64,000 nucleotides of DNA from an uncultured Methanomassiliicoccales archaeon (GTDB lineage Archaea; Thermoplasmatota; Thermoplasmata; SG8-5), in assembly GCA_938004075.1 (NCBI GenBank), contig CALKWP010000013.1, positions 28,679 to 92,678 on the forward strand. The letters are read 5' to 3'. Below the pieces are notes generated by a model. That model did no database searches. It had not been told where the DNA came from and was given only the letters and a program-made list of their open reading frames with translations. Positions 33,904 to 42,427 of the stretch are shown piece after piece. Every line of letters starts with the position of its first letter. Positions within the stretch are counted from its first letter, which is position 1. Position numbers and translations under genes: made by a program.

Positions 33904-35768
33904 GCCAGCTTCTTTCCAAGGAGAAGGGCAAGAAGATGTTCCTCCTGGGCAACGAGGCCATAGTCAGGGGCTCGCTCGAGGCGGGGCTGGATTTTGCGGC
34001 CTGCTATCCGGGAACGCCGTCCTCCGAGATCGGAAACACGTTCTACGAGATTGGCAAGGAAGCCAATGTCTACTTCGAATTCTCCACCAACGAGAAGGTC
34101 GCGATGGAGGTGGCGGCCGCGGCCTCAGCATGCGGCCTCAGATCAATGACGTTCATGAAGCATGTCGGGCTTAATGTCGCGGCGGACGCATTCATGACTG
34201 TCGCTTACACAGGTGTCCGTGGCGGATTTGTAATAATCTCTGCGGACGACCCAGGCTGCCATTCCAGCCAGAACGAGCAGGACAATCGCTACTATGCGAG
34301 GATTGCCAAGGTGCCGATGCTGGAGCCGGTAAACGCACAGGAGGCGAAGGAAATGACTCACTTCGCTTTCAAGATGTCTGAGGAAATCGGAATGCCGGTC
34401 ATGCTCCGCACCACTACGAGGCTCAATCACGTCCGCGGCGCGGTCGTCACCGGCGAGCTCGGCCCCCAGCGCGGCAAGGGGCATTTCGACAAGGACCCGA
34501 AGAAATTCGTGACCATACCGTCGCACGCCAGGGTTGATCATGTCCTCCTTCTGGAGCGCATGGCAAGAGCTCTAGCCATCTCTGAAAAATCCGAATTCAA
34601 CAGCATCATCGACATGGGCGGTTCCGAGTACGGGGTCATAACATCCGGCGTTGCCTACAATTACGTCGCGGATGTAATGGCTGCCGCCGGGATAAAGGGC
34701 AAGATACTGAAGCTGGGAATGACCTGGCCCCTGCCGGAAAAGATGATGAAAGAATTCATCAAGTCCGTTGACAAGATCGTCATCGCAGAGGAAGGCGAGC
34801 CGCTCCTGGAGAACGAGGTCCTGGCGCTGGCCAAGGAAGCAAATCCGAAAGTCAGGGTTTACGGGAAGCGCTCCGGCCATTTCTCAGTCATGGGTGAGTA
34901 TGATCCTGACGTCATGAAGGCGGGATTCTCCAAGATAACAGGAAAGGACCTCATGCCGAAGGGCGTGCACAAGCCCAGCATGGAGATACCGGTGAGGCCG
35001 CCGTCCCTCTGCCCTGGCTGCCCCCACCGTTCCACTTACTATGCAGCGAAACGCGCCCTGAAGCAGAATTTCAAGGAAGCGATATTCTCCAGCGACATAG
35101 GATGCTACACCCTGGGAATCCAGGATCCGATGAACACCGCGGATTTCCTGCTGTGCATGGGCTCCAGCGTTGACGCTGCGGGCGGGTTCTCGAAGGCCAC
35201 AGACCAGCCGGTGCTGGCTTACCTCGGAGACTCGACATTCTTCCATTCCGGAATTCACGGCGTTGTCAATGCCGTGTACAACCGCCACAAGTTCGTCTAC
35301 ACGATACTGGATAACAGAACCACTGCCATGACAGGCCACCAGCCCAACCCCGGCATGGGCACCGACGGCCGAGGCAATCCCGCGCCGATGGTGTCGATTG
35401 AAGACATCATCAAGGGCTGCGGCGTTGATTTCATTCGCACTGTGGACACGAGCGACATCAAGGAGATGCAGAAAGCGTATGAAGACGCGCTGGCTCACGA
35501 TAAACTTGCGGTGATAATCGCAAAGAGGGAATGCGTACTCCTGGAAGTGAGAGCTAGAAAGAAATCCGGAGACTTCAAAACCTGGCAGATAAACCAAGAG
35601 GAATGCAAGAAATGCCAGGTGTGCATCAAGACATGGGGCTGCCCCGCGATTTACCTGGCCGAGGATGGAACCGTCCACATCAATGAAGGAATCTGCAACG
35701 GCTGCGGCATCTGCGCGAAGGTCTGCCCGTTCAAGGCCATACATGAGAACACGGAGGCGAGAAAATGA
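33900..35768 (+). CDS. iorA: Indolepyruvate ferredoxin oxidoreductase alpha subunit
   Basis: A 622-residue fused subunit. It contains GNEAIVRGSLEAG and CYPGTPSSEI at the N-terminus, CPGCPHRSTYYA (about 365), the thiamine site GDSTFFHSGIHG, and DNRTTAMTGHQPNPG. The C-terminus has two 4Fe-4S motifs, CKKCQVC and CNGCGICAKVC. It oxidises aryl pyruvates from aromatic amino acids to aryl-acetyl-CoA with ferredoxin. ATGA overlaps on both sides make co-translation with porB and iorB very likely. Confidence 0.95.
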   Translation: MSQLLSKEKGKKMFLLGNEAIVRGSLEAGLDFAACYPGTPSSEIGNTFYEIGKEANVYFEFSTNEKVAMEVAAAASACGLRSMTFMKHVGLNVAADAFMTVAYTGVRGGFVIISADDPGCHSSQNEQDNRYYARIAKVPMLEPVNAQEAKEMTHFAFKMSEEIGMPVMLRTTTRLNHVRGAVVTGELGPQRGKGHFDKDPKKFVTIPSHARVDHVLLLERMARALAISEKSEFNSIIDMGGSEYGVITSGVAYNYVADVMAAAGIKGKILKLGMTWPLPEKMMKEFIKSVDKIVIAEEGEPLLENEVLALAKEANPKVRVYGKRSGHFSVMGEYDPDVMKAGFSKITGKDLMPKGVHKPSMEIPVRPPSLCPGCPHRSTYYAAKRALKQNFKEAIFSSDIGCYTLGIQDPMNTADFLLCMGSSVDAAGGFSKATDQPVLAYLGDSTFFHSGIHGVVNAVYNRHKFVYTILDNRTTAMTGHQPNPGMGTDGRGNPAPMVSIEDIIKGCGVDFIRTVDTSDIKEMQKAYEDALAHDKLAVIIAKRECVLLEVRARKKSGDFKTWQINQEECKKCQVCIKTWGCPAIYLAEDGTVHINEGICNGCGICAKVCPFKAIHENTEARK

Positions 35769-36352
35769 CCAGGATAGTCGTTGTGGGAGTCGGCGGCCAG
35801 GGAGTGCTGTTCGCGTCGAAGGTGATCTCTGAGGCTGCGCTGGCGGACGGAAAGAACGCGGTCATGAGCGAGGTCCACGGCATGGCCCAGCGCGGCGGCG
35901 TTGTCATGTGCAATATCTGCGTGGGATGCATCGAAAGTTCGCTTGTCGGTGATGCCGAAGCAGACATCATATTCGCCTTCGAGCCCATGGAAGCGTACCG
36001 GGCACTGCCCAAAGCCAACAAGGGCACAAGATTCGTCACCAGCACTTCCAAGGTAGTGCCAGTTGTCGTGTCGATCGGCAAGCAGAAATATCCGGATATA
36101 AACGCCATGTTCGATGAGATAAAATCCATCACGCCGAAGCTCACCGCTGTTGACGCCGACAAACTGGCGATTCAGGCCGGCTCTTACGTCGCTGCCAACT
36201 CGGTCCTGCTGGGGGCCCTTGCCGGAACTGCTGAGTGCCCGGTTTCCCTGGAGAAGATGAAGGAAGCGCTGAAGAACACCGTTCCTCCAAAGATGCTGGA
36301 CATTAACATGAAAGCCTTCCAGCTGGGTTATGCCGCCGCTCAGGGATTGTAG
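35765..36352 (+). CDS. iorB: Indolepyruvate ferredoxin oxidoreductase beta subunit
   Basis: A 195-residue subunit of the gamma-like family, starting MTRIVVVGVGGQGVLFASKV and containing SEVHGMAQRGGVVMCNI. It is the partner of IorA. It overlaps iorA by ATGA and ends the six-gene unit; the convergent gcvH stop is five bases away. Confidence 0.93.
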   Translation: MTRIVVVGVGGQGVLFASKVISEAALADGKNAVMSEVHGMAQRGGVVMCNICVGCIESSLVGDAEADIIFAFEPMEAYRALPKANKGTRFVTSTSKVVPVVVSIGKQKYPDINAMFDEIKSITPKLTAVDADKLAIQAGSYVAANSVLLGALAGTAECPVSLEKMKEALKNTVPPKMLDINMKAFQLGYAAAQGL

Positions 36353-36357
36353 GTTAA

Positions 36358-36735
36358 TTACCCGAGCAGCGCCTTGTACTCCGCTGCGGAAATCAGGTCC
36401 GGGGAGTTGGCATTGGCGGTTTCGACAATGGCCAGCCATCCCTTTCCATAAGCGTCCGCGTTGATGTCGCCAGGCGAGTTCTCCAGGTCGGAATTGACTT
36501 CGATGACCTTGCCGGAGACAGGTGAATAAACATCGCTGGTGCTCTTGACGGACTCGACTGTCGCGATCGCGTCGCCGGCCTTGACTACCTGGCCGATCTT
36601 GGGCAGTTCGATGTAGACAATGTCGGTAAGCTCTTCCTGCGCGTGATCGGTGATGCCGACGGTTACGCGGCTGCCCTCTATCCTGGCCCATTCATGCTTC
36701 TTCGTGTATTTCAAATTGTCCGGAACGTTGCTCAT
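36358..36735 (-). CDS. gcvH: Glycine cleavage system H protein / lipoyl carrier
   Basis: A 125-residue H protein of normal length. YTKKHEWARIEG opens it, ESVKSTSD carries the lipoyl Lys64, and SPGDINADAYGKGWL closes it. It shuttles methylamine for glycine decarboxylase, or serves as a lipoyl carrier. No gcvP or gcvT is in the window; the dihydrolipoyl dehydrogenase-like gene 34 kb away is a possible partner. The start lies behind GGTAAAATTTATACC (36770-36784 region) on the minus strand. Confidence 0.93.
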   Translation of the reverse strand: MSNVPDNLKYTKKHEWARIEGSRVTVGITDHAQEELTDIVYIELPKIGQVVKAGDAIATVESVKSTSDVYSPVSGKVIEVNSDLENSPGDINADAYGKGWLAIVETANANSPDLISAAEYKALLG

Positions 36736-36766
36736 GGTCTCGACCTTCCTGAGACGGTATTGCCTG

Positions 36767-36815
36767 AAAGGTATAAATTTTACCGTGGGATTTCGCCATC
36801 ACGTTTTTATAAGAA
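36767..36815. promoter_or_regulatory. Divergent promoter between gcvH and the sulfur operon
   Basis: GGTATAAATTTTACC (around 36770-36784) serves gcvH on the minus strand. GTTTTTATAAG (36804-36814) serves the plus strand, giving a leader of about 20 nt with the ribosome site AAGGAG. Confidence 0.5.
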
Positions 36816-36848
36816 CCCGGTTTTGCCCGGAAGCAAGGAGAAATCATC

Positions 36849-38513
36849 ATGCAGGAATACGAACTTATCGTCATAGGCGGCGTTGCCGCGGGGACAAAAG
36901 CCGCTGCCAAATCAAGGCGGGAGCAGCCGGACTGGAGAATTGCCATCATAACGAGGGATGACGATGTTTCGTATGCGGGTTGCGGCCTTCCCTACTTCAT
37001 CGGAAACGTCATCCAGAACCGTGCGCAGCTTGTTGTCCGCACGCCAGAGACACTCCGCCAGAATCACAACATTGATGTGTTCACAAGGCACAATGCGGTC
37101 AGCATTGACAGGGTGAAGCACACCGTTTCAGTGGAGAAATTGGATTCGAGTGAGAAACTTGAGTTCAGATACGGAAAGCTTCTCCTTGCCACCGGCGCCA
37201 GCGCAATGAGGCCGCCAATACCCGGCATTGATTCAAAGAGGATTCACACTCTGAGGTCAGTCACCGATGCCGACGCGATACTGGCATCCATGAGAGAGAA
37301 AGCCGGAAAAGCGGTTGTTGTCGGCGGGGGATTCATCGGCATCGAGACAGCGGAGAACCTGAAGCACCGCGGCTGGGACGTCACAGTCGTTGAGATGCTG
37401 CCCCAGATACTGCCCCCTTTCGATTTGGAGATTGCGCTCATGATGCAGAAGCATCTGGAGAATCACGGCGTGAAGGTCCTCACCGGCACCTGCGTCCAGT
37501 CATTCTCAGAAAAAGGCAGCGCTGTGGAGGTTGCCACCAGCGGCGGGAATTTCACTGCCGACCTGGTCATACTCTCCATCGGCATAAAACCGAATAACGA
37601 GCTGGCGCGCGATGCTGGCCTAGTGCTCGGATGCCGCAACACCATCCGCGTTGACGCGGGCGGCCGCACATCCGACCCGGATATTTACGCTGCAGGCGAC
37701 TGCGCCAGCACTTTCCACATTCTCAACGGCTGCGAGGCATGGTCGCCGATGGGCTCAACGGCGAACAAGCAGGCCAGGCAGGCCGCGCTCACTCTGACCG
37801 GAACCGATTCCGAATTCCCCGGAGTATTGGGGACAATGGTGGTCAGGGCCTTCGGGTATTCGGCTGCCAGAACAGGAATGAATGAGAGGGAGGCGAAAGA
37901 GGCCGGGATGAATGCCATTTCAGTTCTCGTTCCGGCTGACGACAGGGCGCATTACTACCCTGGCAGCGAGAAGATTGCCATCAAGCTCATCGCAAACGCC
38001 GACTCGGGTGAGATACTGGGCTGCCAGACCTACGGCATGGGCGACATTGACAAACCACTGGACGCGATTGCAGTGGCCATCACCATGGGCGCCACCGCCC
38101 ATGACATAGCCCATGTGGATTTCGCTTACGCGCCGCCCTTCTCGACCGCCATAAATCCGGTTAATCTGGCGTGCTATGTCCTCCAGAACAAGCTGTCCGG
38201 AAAGCTGGAAAGCATCGGCCCGATCGAAGCCCAGCGCATGATAGAATCACCTGACTGGGACGGGTTGCTCCTGGACCCCAGGGAGGAGCCGGAGTTCATG
38301 ATCGGAACGGTTCCCGGCGCAGTCAACATACCCATTCACGAGTTCCCTGCCAGGCTGCAAGAGGTTGAGGCCTACAAGGAGAAGACGGTGCTCGTTGTCT
38401 GCAACTATGGCAAGAGGGCGTTCGAAGCGTATGTCCGACTCAAGCATAATGGATTCATCAGGGCAAAAGTATTAGAGGGCGGAACGAAATTCTGGCCTTA
38501 CGAGATAGAGTAG
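36849..38513 (+). CDS. NAD(P)H-dependent CoA-disulfide/persulfide reductase fused to rhodanese
   Basis: A 554-residue protein. Residues 1-445 are an FAD/NAD oxidoreductase with GGVAAGTKAAA, the single active-site cysteine Cys45 in SYAGCGLPYFIG, VVGGGFIGIE and YAAGDCA. Residues 455-554 are a rhodanese domain with the persulfide cysteine in VVCNYGKRA. This fusion is that of NADH-dependent persulfide reductases (Npsr) and some CoA-disulfide reductases. It likely reduces persulfide or polysulfide sulfur to sulfide. It heads an operon with two TusA genes and DsrE2, which strengthens a sulfur-trafficking role. AAGGAG precedes the ATG. Confidence 0.9.
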   Translation: MQEYELIVIGGVAAGTKAAAKSRREQPDWRIAIITRDDDVSYAGCGLPYFIGNVIQNRAQLVVRTPETLRQNHNIDVFTRHNAVSIDRVKHTVSVEKLDSSEKLEFRYGKLLLATGASAMRPPIPGIDSKRIHTLRSVTDADAILASMREKAGKAVVVGGGFIGIETAENLKHRGWDVTVVEMLPQILPPFDLEIALMMQKHLENHGVKVLTGTCVQSFSEKGSAVEVATSGGNFTADLVILSIGIKPNNELARDAGLVLGCRNTIRVDAGGRTSDPDIYAAGDCASTFHILNGCEAWSPMGSTANKQARQAALTLTGTDSEFPGVLGTMVVRAFGYSAARTGMNEREAKEAGMNAISVLVPADDRAHYYPGSEKIAIKLIANADSGEILGCQTYGMGDIDKPLDAIAVAITMGATAHDIAHVDFAYAPPFSTAINPVNLACYVLQNKLSGKLESIGPIEAQRMIESPDWDGLLLDPREEPEFMIGTVPGAVNIPIHEFPARLQEVEAYKEKTVLVVCNYGKRAFEAYVRLKHNGFIRAKVLEGGTKFWPYEIE

Positions 38514-38522
38514 GTGAGTGAA

Positions 38523-38744
38523 ATGGCAGTAAAGGAAATAGATGCCAGAGGGATGCAGTGCCCCGGACCGATAGTCGAAGTCTTCAAGGCCATCAAAGCC
38601 GCCCAGCCCGGCGATGAGATCAAGATTCAAGTCACTGACAAGGGGTTCCTCGAGGACATCAAGACATGGTGCAGGAAGACCGGGAATATCCTGGTCTCGC
38701 TGGAGGACGGCCAGCCGATAAAGGCGACAATCAGGAAGAAGTAG
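38523..38744 (+). CDS. TusA-family sulfurtransferase, copy 1
   Basis: A 73-residue TusA fold. The persulfide cysteine is in ARGMQCPGPIV (about 14), with a second Cys in TWCRKTGN. It relays sulfur as a cysteine persulfide between proteins. ATG 38523 follows GGTGAG; a GTG three codons earlier directly follows the upstream stop. It is followed by a paralogue after seven bases. Confidence 0.9.
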   Translation: MAVKEIDARGMQCPGPIVEVFKAIKAAQPGDEIKIQVTDKGFLEDIKTWCRKTGNILVSLEDGQPIKATIRKK

Positions 38745-38751
38745 GAGCAGA

Positions 38752-38988
38752 ATGACAGAGCACAGGGTGGATGTGAAAGGAAAAGCCTGCCCGCAGCCGA
38801 TAATGGAGACGGCCAGGGCTATGAAGGCTGCAGCGCCAGGCGACATCATCATCGTCGAGGCGACCGATGTCGGGTTCTACAACGACATCACGGCCTGGTG
38901 CAAGAAGACCGGCAATGAACTTATTTCACTTGAGAAGCGCATCTCGATTTACGTTGTAAAGATAAAGAAACAGGAGATATTGAAATGA
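38752..38988 (+). CDS. TusA-family sulfurtransferase, copy 2
   Basis: A 78-residue paralogue with KGKACPQPIMET carrying the expected cysteine and AWCKKTGNE the second. It differs clearly from copy 1, so the two probably serve different partners. Its last codons overlap the DsrE2 start by ATGA. The preceding bases, AGGAGCAG, give a good ribosome site. Confidence 0.9.
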   Translation: MTEHRVDVKGKACPQPIMETARAMKAAAPGDIIIVEATDVGFYNDITAWCKKTGNELISLEKRISIYVVKIKKQEILK

Positions 38989-39446
38989 CGAAAAACGCGA
39001 TAATAATGTTCAGCGGGGACTTCGACAAGGCCATGGCGGGCATGATAATAGCCAACGGAGCCGCGGCCATGGGGAATGATGTGACTATTTTCTTCACGTT
39101 CTGGGGCCTGAATCTTCTCAGGAAGCCGCAGAAGGTCAAGGTCAAGAAGACCATGATGGACGCCATGTTCGGCAGCATGATGCCCAGAGGTCCGCAAGCC
39201 GCCAAGCTCTCCAAGATGTCCTGGGCCACCGGCCAGATGAAGAAGACCATGAAGAAGAAACACGTCCAGGAGATAACGGAGCTCATGGAACAGGCCAAGG
39301 CCATGGGAGTGAAATTCATCGCCTGCACGATGTCCATGGATGTCATGGGGATTCAGAAGGAAGAGCTCATAGACGGGCTGGAGTTCGCCGGGGTTGCCAC
39401 TTACATCGGGACCGCGGATGAGAGCACAATAACGCTGTTCATCTAG
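38985..39446 (+). CDS. DsrE2-like sulfur carrier protein
   Basis: A 153-residue DsrE/DsrF-like protein of the DsrE2 type. IMFSGDFDKAMAGMIIANGAAAMG starts the fold in spirit (two short blocks), TFWGLNLLRKP follows, and FIACTMSMDVMGI holds the conserved cysteine. Such proteins exchange persulfide sulfur with TusA and rhodaneses. Its place behind two TusA genes and the persulfide reductase makes a sulfur relay very likely. The stop overlaps the convergent FEN1 stop by four bases. Confidence 0.88.
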   Translation: MTKNAIIMFSGDFDKAMAGMIIANGAAAMGNDVTIFFTFWGLNLLRKPQKVKVKKTMMDAMFGSMMPRGPQAAKLSKMSWATGQMKKTMKKKHVQEITELMEQAKAMGVKFIACTMSMDVMGIQKEELIDGLEFAGVATYIGTADESTITLFI

Positions 39447-40462
39447 AACCAGGAGTCGAGGCTTCTCTGCGCCCTCGTCTTCTGCCCCAGCTCTATCTTG
39501 TCCAGAGTTGCCTGCAATCTCTGGCTGGAGAATTCAAAATCATCGCACAGCAATGCCTCGATTGCCGGGCGGTCCATGGCGCCCCATTCCAGCGCGTAGT
39601 TATCTTTCACCGCAGGCTTAAGGAACATCTGCCTGATGTTCTCAAATCCGGGTACATCAAGGTTCTTGGCTTCTATCGCTGCCTGGCCGCTGCCAAATTC
39701 CTTGATCAGCTTCAGTGCTTTCTTGGGGCCGATGCCCTTGACTCCCGGGTTAAAATCGGTTCCTATGATGACGCCCATGTCCACCAGCTGCTCGCGTGTG
39801 ACGCCCAGAGCGCCGAGAACATCCGCCAGCCTCAGGATTTCCGGAACCACGTCAACATAAACGTTCCTGCGGGGCATTTTCCTTCTTCCAGATAGCGTGA
39901 GATTGCGAATGAGAACAGGAGCGCCGAACAGCAGCGCGTCATAATCCTGGGACGCGGCCGCGTAAACATCCCCTTTCTGGGCCATGTAGCTGGCCTGGGC
40001 CTCCCCTTCCTCTTCGGCATCCACTGAGGGGACGCCCATGTACCCCAATAGCGTTTTCGCCTGGGCGACCATGTCCTTGGTGAGCTTCGAGGTCTGCTGG
40101 GCTTTTATCCTGGCGGTCTCCATGTCCCCGGCTTTCAGCGCCTCTTCCCACTGGGTCATGGCCTTCTCCTTGCGCTGGCGCCGTTCCTGCAGGGTCCCGG
40201 CCTTCAGGGCATTGGGCTTGCCGTCGAACACATAAACAGGTTTTATGCCGGCTTCAAGAAGGTTCGCCGTCCTGTGGAATGTTCCGGAAAGGTGTGAAGT
40301 CACCCTGCCCCTTGAGTCGGTGAGCGGCGAGCCGTCGGCCTGGCGTATGCTGCTTAGGAACTGGTAGAGCGCGTTGTAGCCGTCTATTGCAACCGTGCGG
40401 CCTTTCAGGTCCTTCAGCGTGCATGGCTTCGGCTCCAGTATGTCGGACAGGTCTATCCCCAT
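39443..40462 (-). CDS. fen: Flap endonuclease 1
   Basis: A 339-residue XPG/RAD2 nuclease that removes 5' flaps during lagging-strand synthesis and repair. GRTVAIDGYNALYQFLS and VFDGKPNALK mark the N region; VPSVDAEEEGEAQASY and SQDYDALLFGA mark the I region; GIIGTDFNPGVKGIGPKKAL marks the helix-hairpin-helix. The C-terminus is a textbook clamp-binding box, QRSLDSWF. The start lies about 27 nt behind CCATTAATCGG on the minus strand and is probably leaderless. Confidence 0.96.
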   Translation of the reverse strand: MGIDLSDILEPKPCTLKDLKGRTVAIDGYNALYQFLSSIRQADGSPLTDSRGRVTSHLSGTFHRTANLLEAGIKPVYVFDGKPNALKAGTLQERRQRKEKAMTQWEEALKAGDMETARIKAQQTSKLTKDMVAQAKTLLGYMGVPSVDAEEEGEAQASYMAQKGDVYAAASQDYDALLFGAPVLIRNLTLSGRRKMPRRNVYVDVVPEILRLADVLGALGVTREQLVDMGVIIGTDFNPGVKGIGPKKALKLIKEFGSGQAAIEAKNLDVPGFENIRQMFLKPAVKDNYALEWGAMDRPAIEALLCDDFEFSSQRLQATLDKIELGQKTRAQRSLDSWF

Positions 40463-40499
40463 GAGCGGGGGAATGGGCTACCGATTAATGGTCTTTTCC

Positions 40500-42344
40500 T
40501 CAGAACCACATCTGCTGCTTGCCTACAACGATGATCACGATGACGACGACGATTATGATGACGATGATGCCTATCCAGAGCCAGGGAATGTTGCTTCCGG
40601 GAGAGGCTGTCTTCACATCGAAATGCGGTATTCCATTGGGTTCCGCGTAGCCTGTGGCGACTGTAACATCCTGTCCTTTGATGAATTCGGGCAGCAGGAA
40701 CTCGCCCTGGAGCTTGCCCTTGTCATTCTCCTGAAGCTGTATCATGTTGCCAGCCGGGACCCAGCTCATCCATTCCGGGTCGTAGCTGTCCATCTTGTCG
40801 AGGCTTGCCGGGCCGATGCCCCAGAATGCCAGCACCGGGTCCCCTGGCTCAGCGTCCAGGCTGACGGTGACCTTGCCGGCCTTCCCGGGCTTGAAGCTGC
40901 CGATGCTCAGGGAGACGCCGCCATCGCCATCCAGTTTGCCCTGGTAGGCGTGGAACACAAAACCGTCGGAGTCCCATTGGTTGGGCGGCCAGACATCGTA
41001 GAACATGCCGTCATCGAGGTCGTAAGTCTGATTGACGAATCCTGAACGGTCAAGCGGCACCTCTATCCGAACGGAAATCTCGCACTGCTTGGCAGGCGTT
41101 TTGAACGCCAGGGAGAACTTGCCCAGCGCATCAGTGGTAATGGTTCCAGCGCTGATGACCTCCCTGTCAACTTCCAGGTGGCTGCCGGTTCCGCCGAAGA
41201 GAGAGAAATCCGTTCCTGTCGCAGTCACGTAATAATGCATGGTCTTGGTGGACGCCGGAACCCTGGCAACGTATGCGCCGTATGGGATTGTGACTTCTGT
41301 GTTGGGCTTGAAAATTTTATCGGTCCCTTCCCAGATTATGTCAAATCCGCTGTGATGCGGCTGCTCGGCAAGTGGATTGAAAACCGCGCCCTCGATCGTT
41401 TGATTGAGCCCGGCCGCGAGAACGTATCCGGAGAAAGACGCCGTGCCGTCTACGTTTGTGATGTGCAGAAGGTATTTCCCCGATACATTGGTCACGCCGA
41501 AATATTCATCATTGGGCCAGCCGTTCCTCCGAACGTAGAAATTTGCTCCGGAGATCGCCTTGCCATCCGAATCGGCCACGCAGACCTCGAAGGAGACCTG
41601 GTCGCCGGCCGAGGATATCTTGTGATACCACACCTCCATCACGTTGAGGTGGATGCGCGCCGAGTCAGTGTTCCCGATCCCCAGGGGCTGGGCCAGCAAT
41701 TCGTATGTACCGCTGACCGATGTTTCCGGCATCGAGAAGAGAACATCGTAAATGCCGGTGGATTTTTCAGTGTATGTGAGGTTCTGCCTCTGGCCGGTCG
41801 GTGTTTCCAGGTACAGTTGGGTGAATCCGGTAATCGGTATGGGGGTGGAGCCGGTTCTCACCAGAACGGTCGCGTGCAGCTCGTCGCCGGGCCTTGCGGG
41901 CACGTTCTTCTGGCCGCCGATTGTCACGTCCACGGTATCCTGGATTGAGTAGACAGTTATCCGGGCCTGGCCTTCCTCGTAATCGTTTCCGGAGTTTACC
42001 GTGTAAAAGAAATAGAGGTGATGGTTGTTATCGCTGGCCTTCACTGTGTACTGGCCCTGGTAGACGCCGGTCGCGGGCTTTGTCAGGGTGATGTTCACGG
42101 GGTTGTTGAGGCCGTGATTTGTGCTCATGCCCAGGTAGGCGTCGGTTATGTCAGGAAGGTCCTTGGGTGCTCCCGCGTCATAGACCTTCAGCTGAACGGT
42201 TATCGTGTCCCCGGGGCTGTAATTCCTGTCCTCGACCGTCATGACAACGTGGATCGAATCGTTCTCGGCTGCGGCTAAGGGGGACAAAATCCCCATGACC
42301 AGCATCATTGCCATTCCCATTATGAATAATTTATTTCCCTTCAT
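40500..42344 (-). CDS. Exported surface protein with Ig-like domains and C-terminal anchor
   Basis: About 614 residues. An N-terminal signal (about 1-25, ending AAAEN) is followed by repeated beta-sandwich segments. Phrases such as YSPGDTITVQLKVYD and PGDELHATVLVRTGS resemble macroglobulin MG2-like or filler Ig domains. The last 30 residues are a hydrophobic helix, rich in Ile and Val, ending in a short basic tail (GKQQMWF). It is therefore anchored outside the membrane. ATG 42344 is preferred over the TTG three codons earlier; TTTTTTATAG about 30 nt upstream fits a near-leaderless mRNA. The function is unknown. Confidence 0.7.
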   Translation of the reverse strand: MKGNKLFIMGMAMMLVMGILSPLAAAENDSIHVVMTVEDRNYSPGDTITVQLKVYDAGAPKDLPDITDAYLGMSTNHGLNNPVNITLTKPATGVYQGQYTVKASDNNHHLYFFYTVNSGNDYEEGQARITVYSIQDTVDVTIGGQKNVPARPGDELHATVLVRTGSTPIPITGFTQLYLETPTGQRQNLTYTEKSTGIYDVLFSMPETSVSGTYELLAQPLGIGNTDSARIHLNVMEVWYHKISSAGDQVSFEVCVADSDGKAISGANFYVRRNGWPNDEYFGVTNVSGKYLLHITNVDGTASFSGYVLAAGLNQTIEGAVFNPLAEQPHHSGFDIIWEGTDKIFKPNTEVTIPYGAYVARVPASTKTMHYYVTATGTDFSLFGGTGSHLEVDREVISAGTITTDALGKFSLAFKTPAKQCEISVRIEVPLDRSGFVNQTYDLDDGMFYDVWPPNQWDSDGFVFHAYQGKLDGDGGVSLSIGSFKPGKAGKVTVSLDAEPGDPVLAFWGIGPASLDKMDSYDPEWMSWVPAGNMIQLQENDKGKLQGEFLLPEFIKGQDVTVATGYAEPNGIPHFDVKTASPGSNIPWLWIGIIVIIIVVVIVIIVVGKQQMWF

Positions 42345-42427
42345 ACCTATCAAGGATTATATAAGAGTGCAACTATAAAAAAGGTTCGCAGAGCCCTGAG
42401 AAAGGCTTTTACGGCTGACGGCGATTC

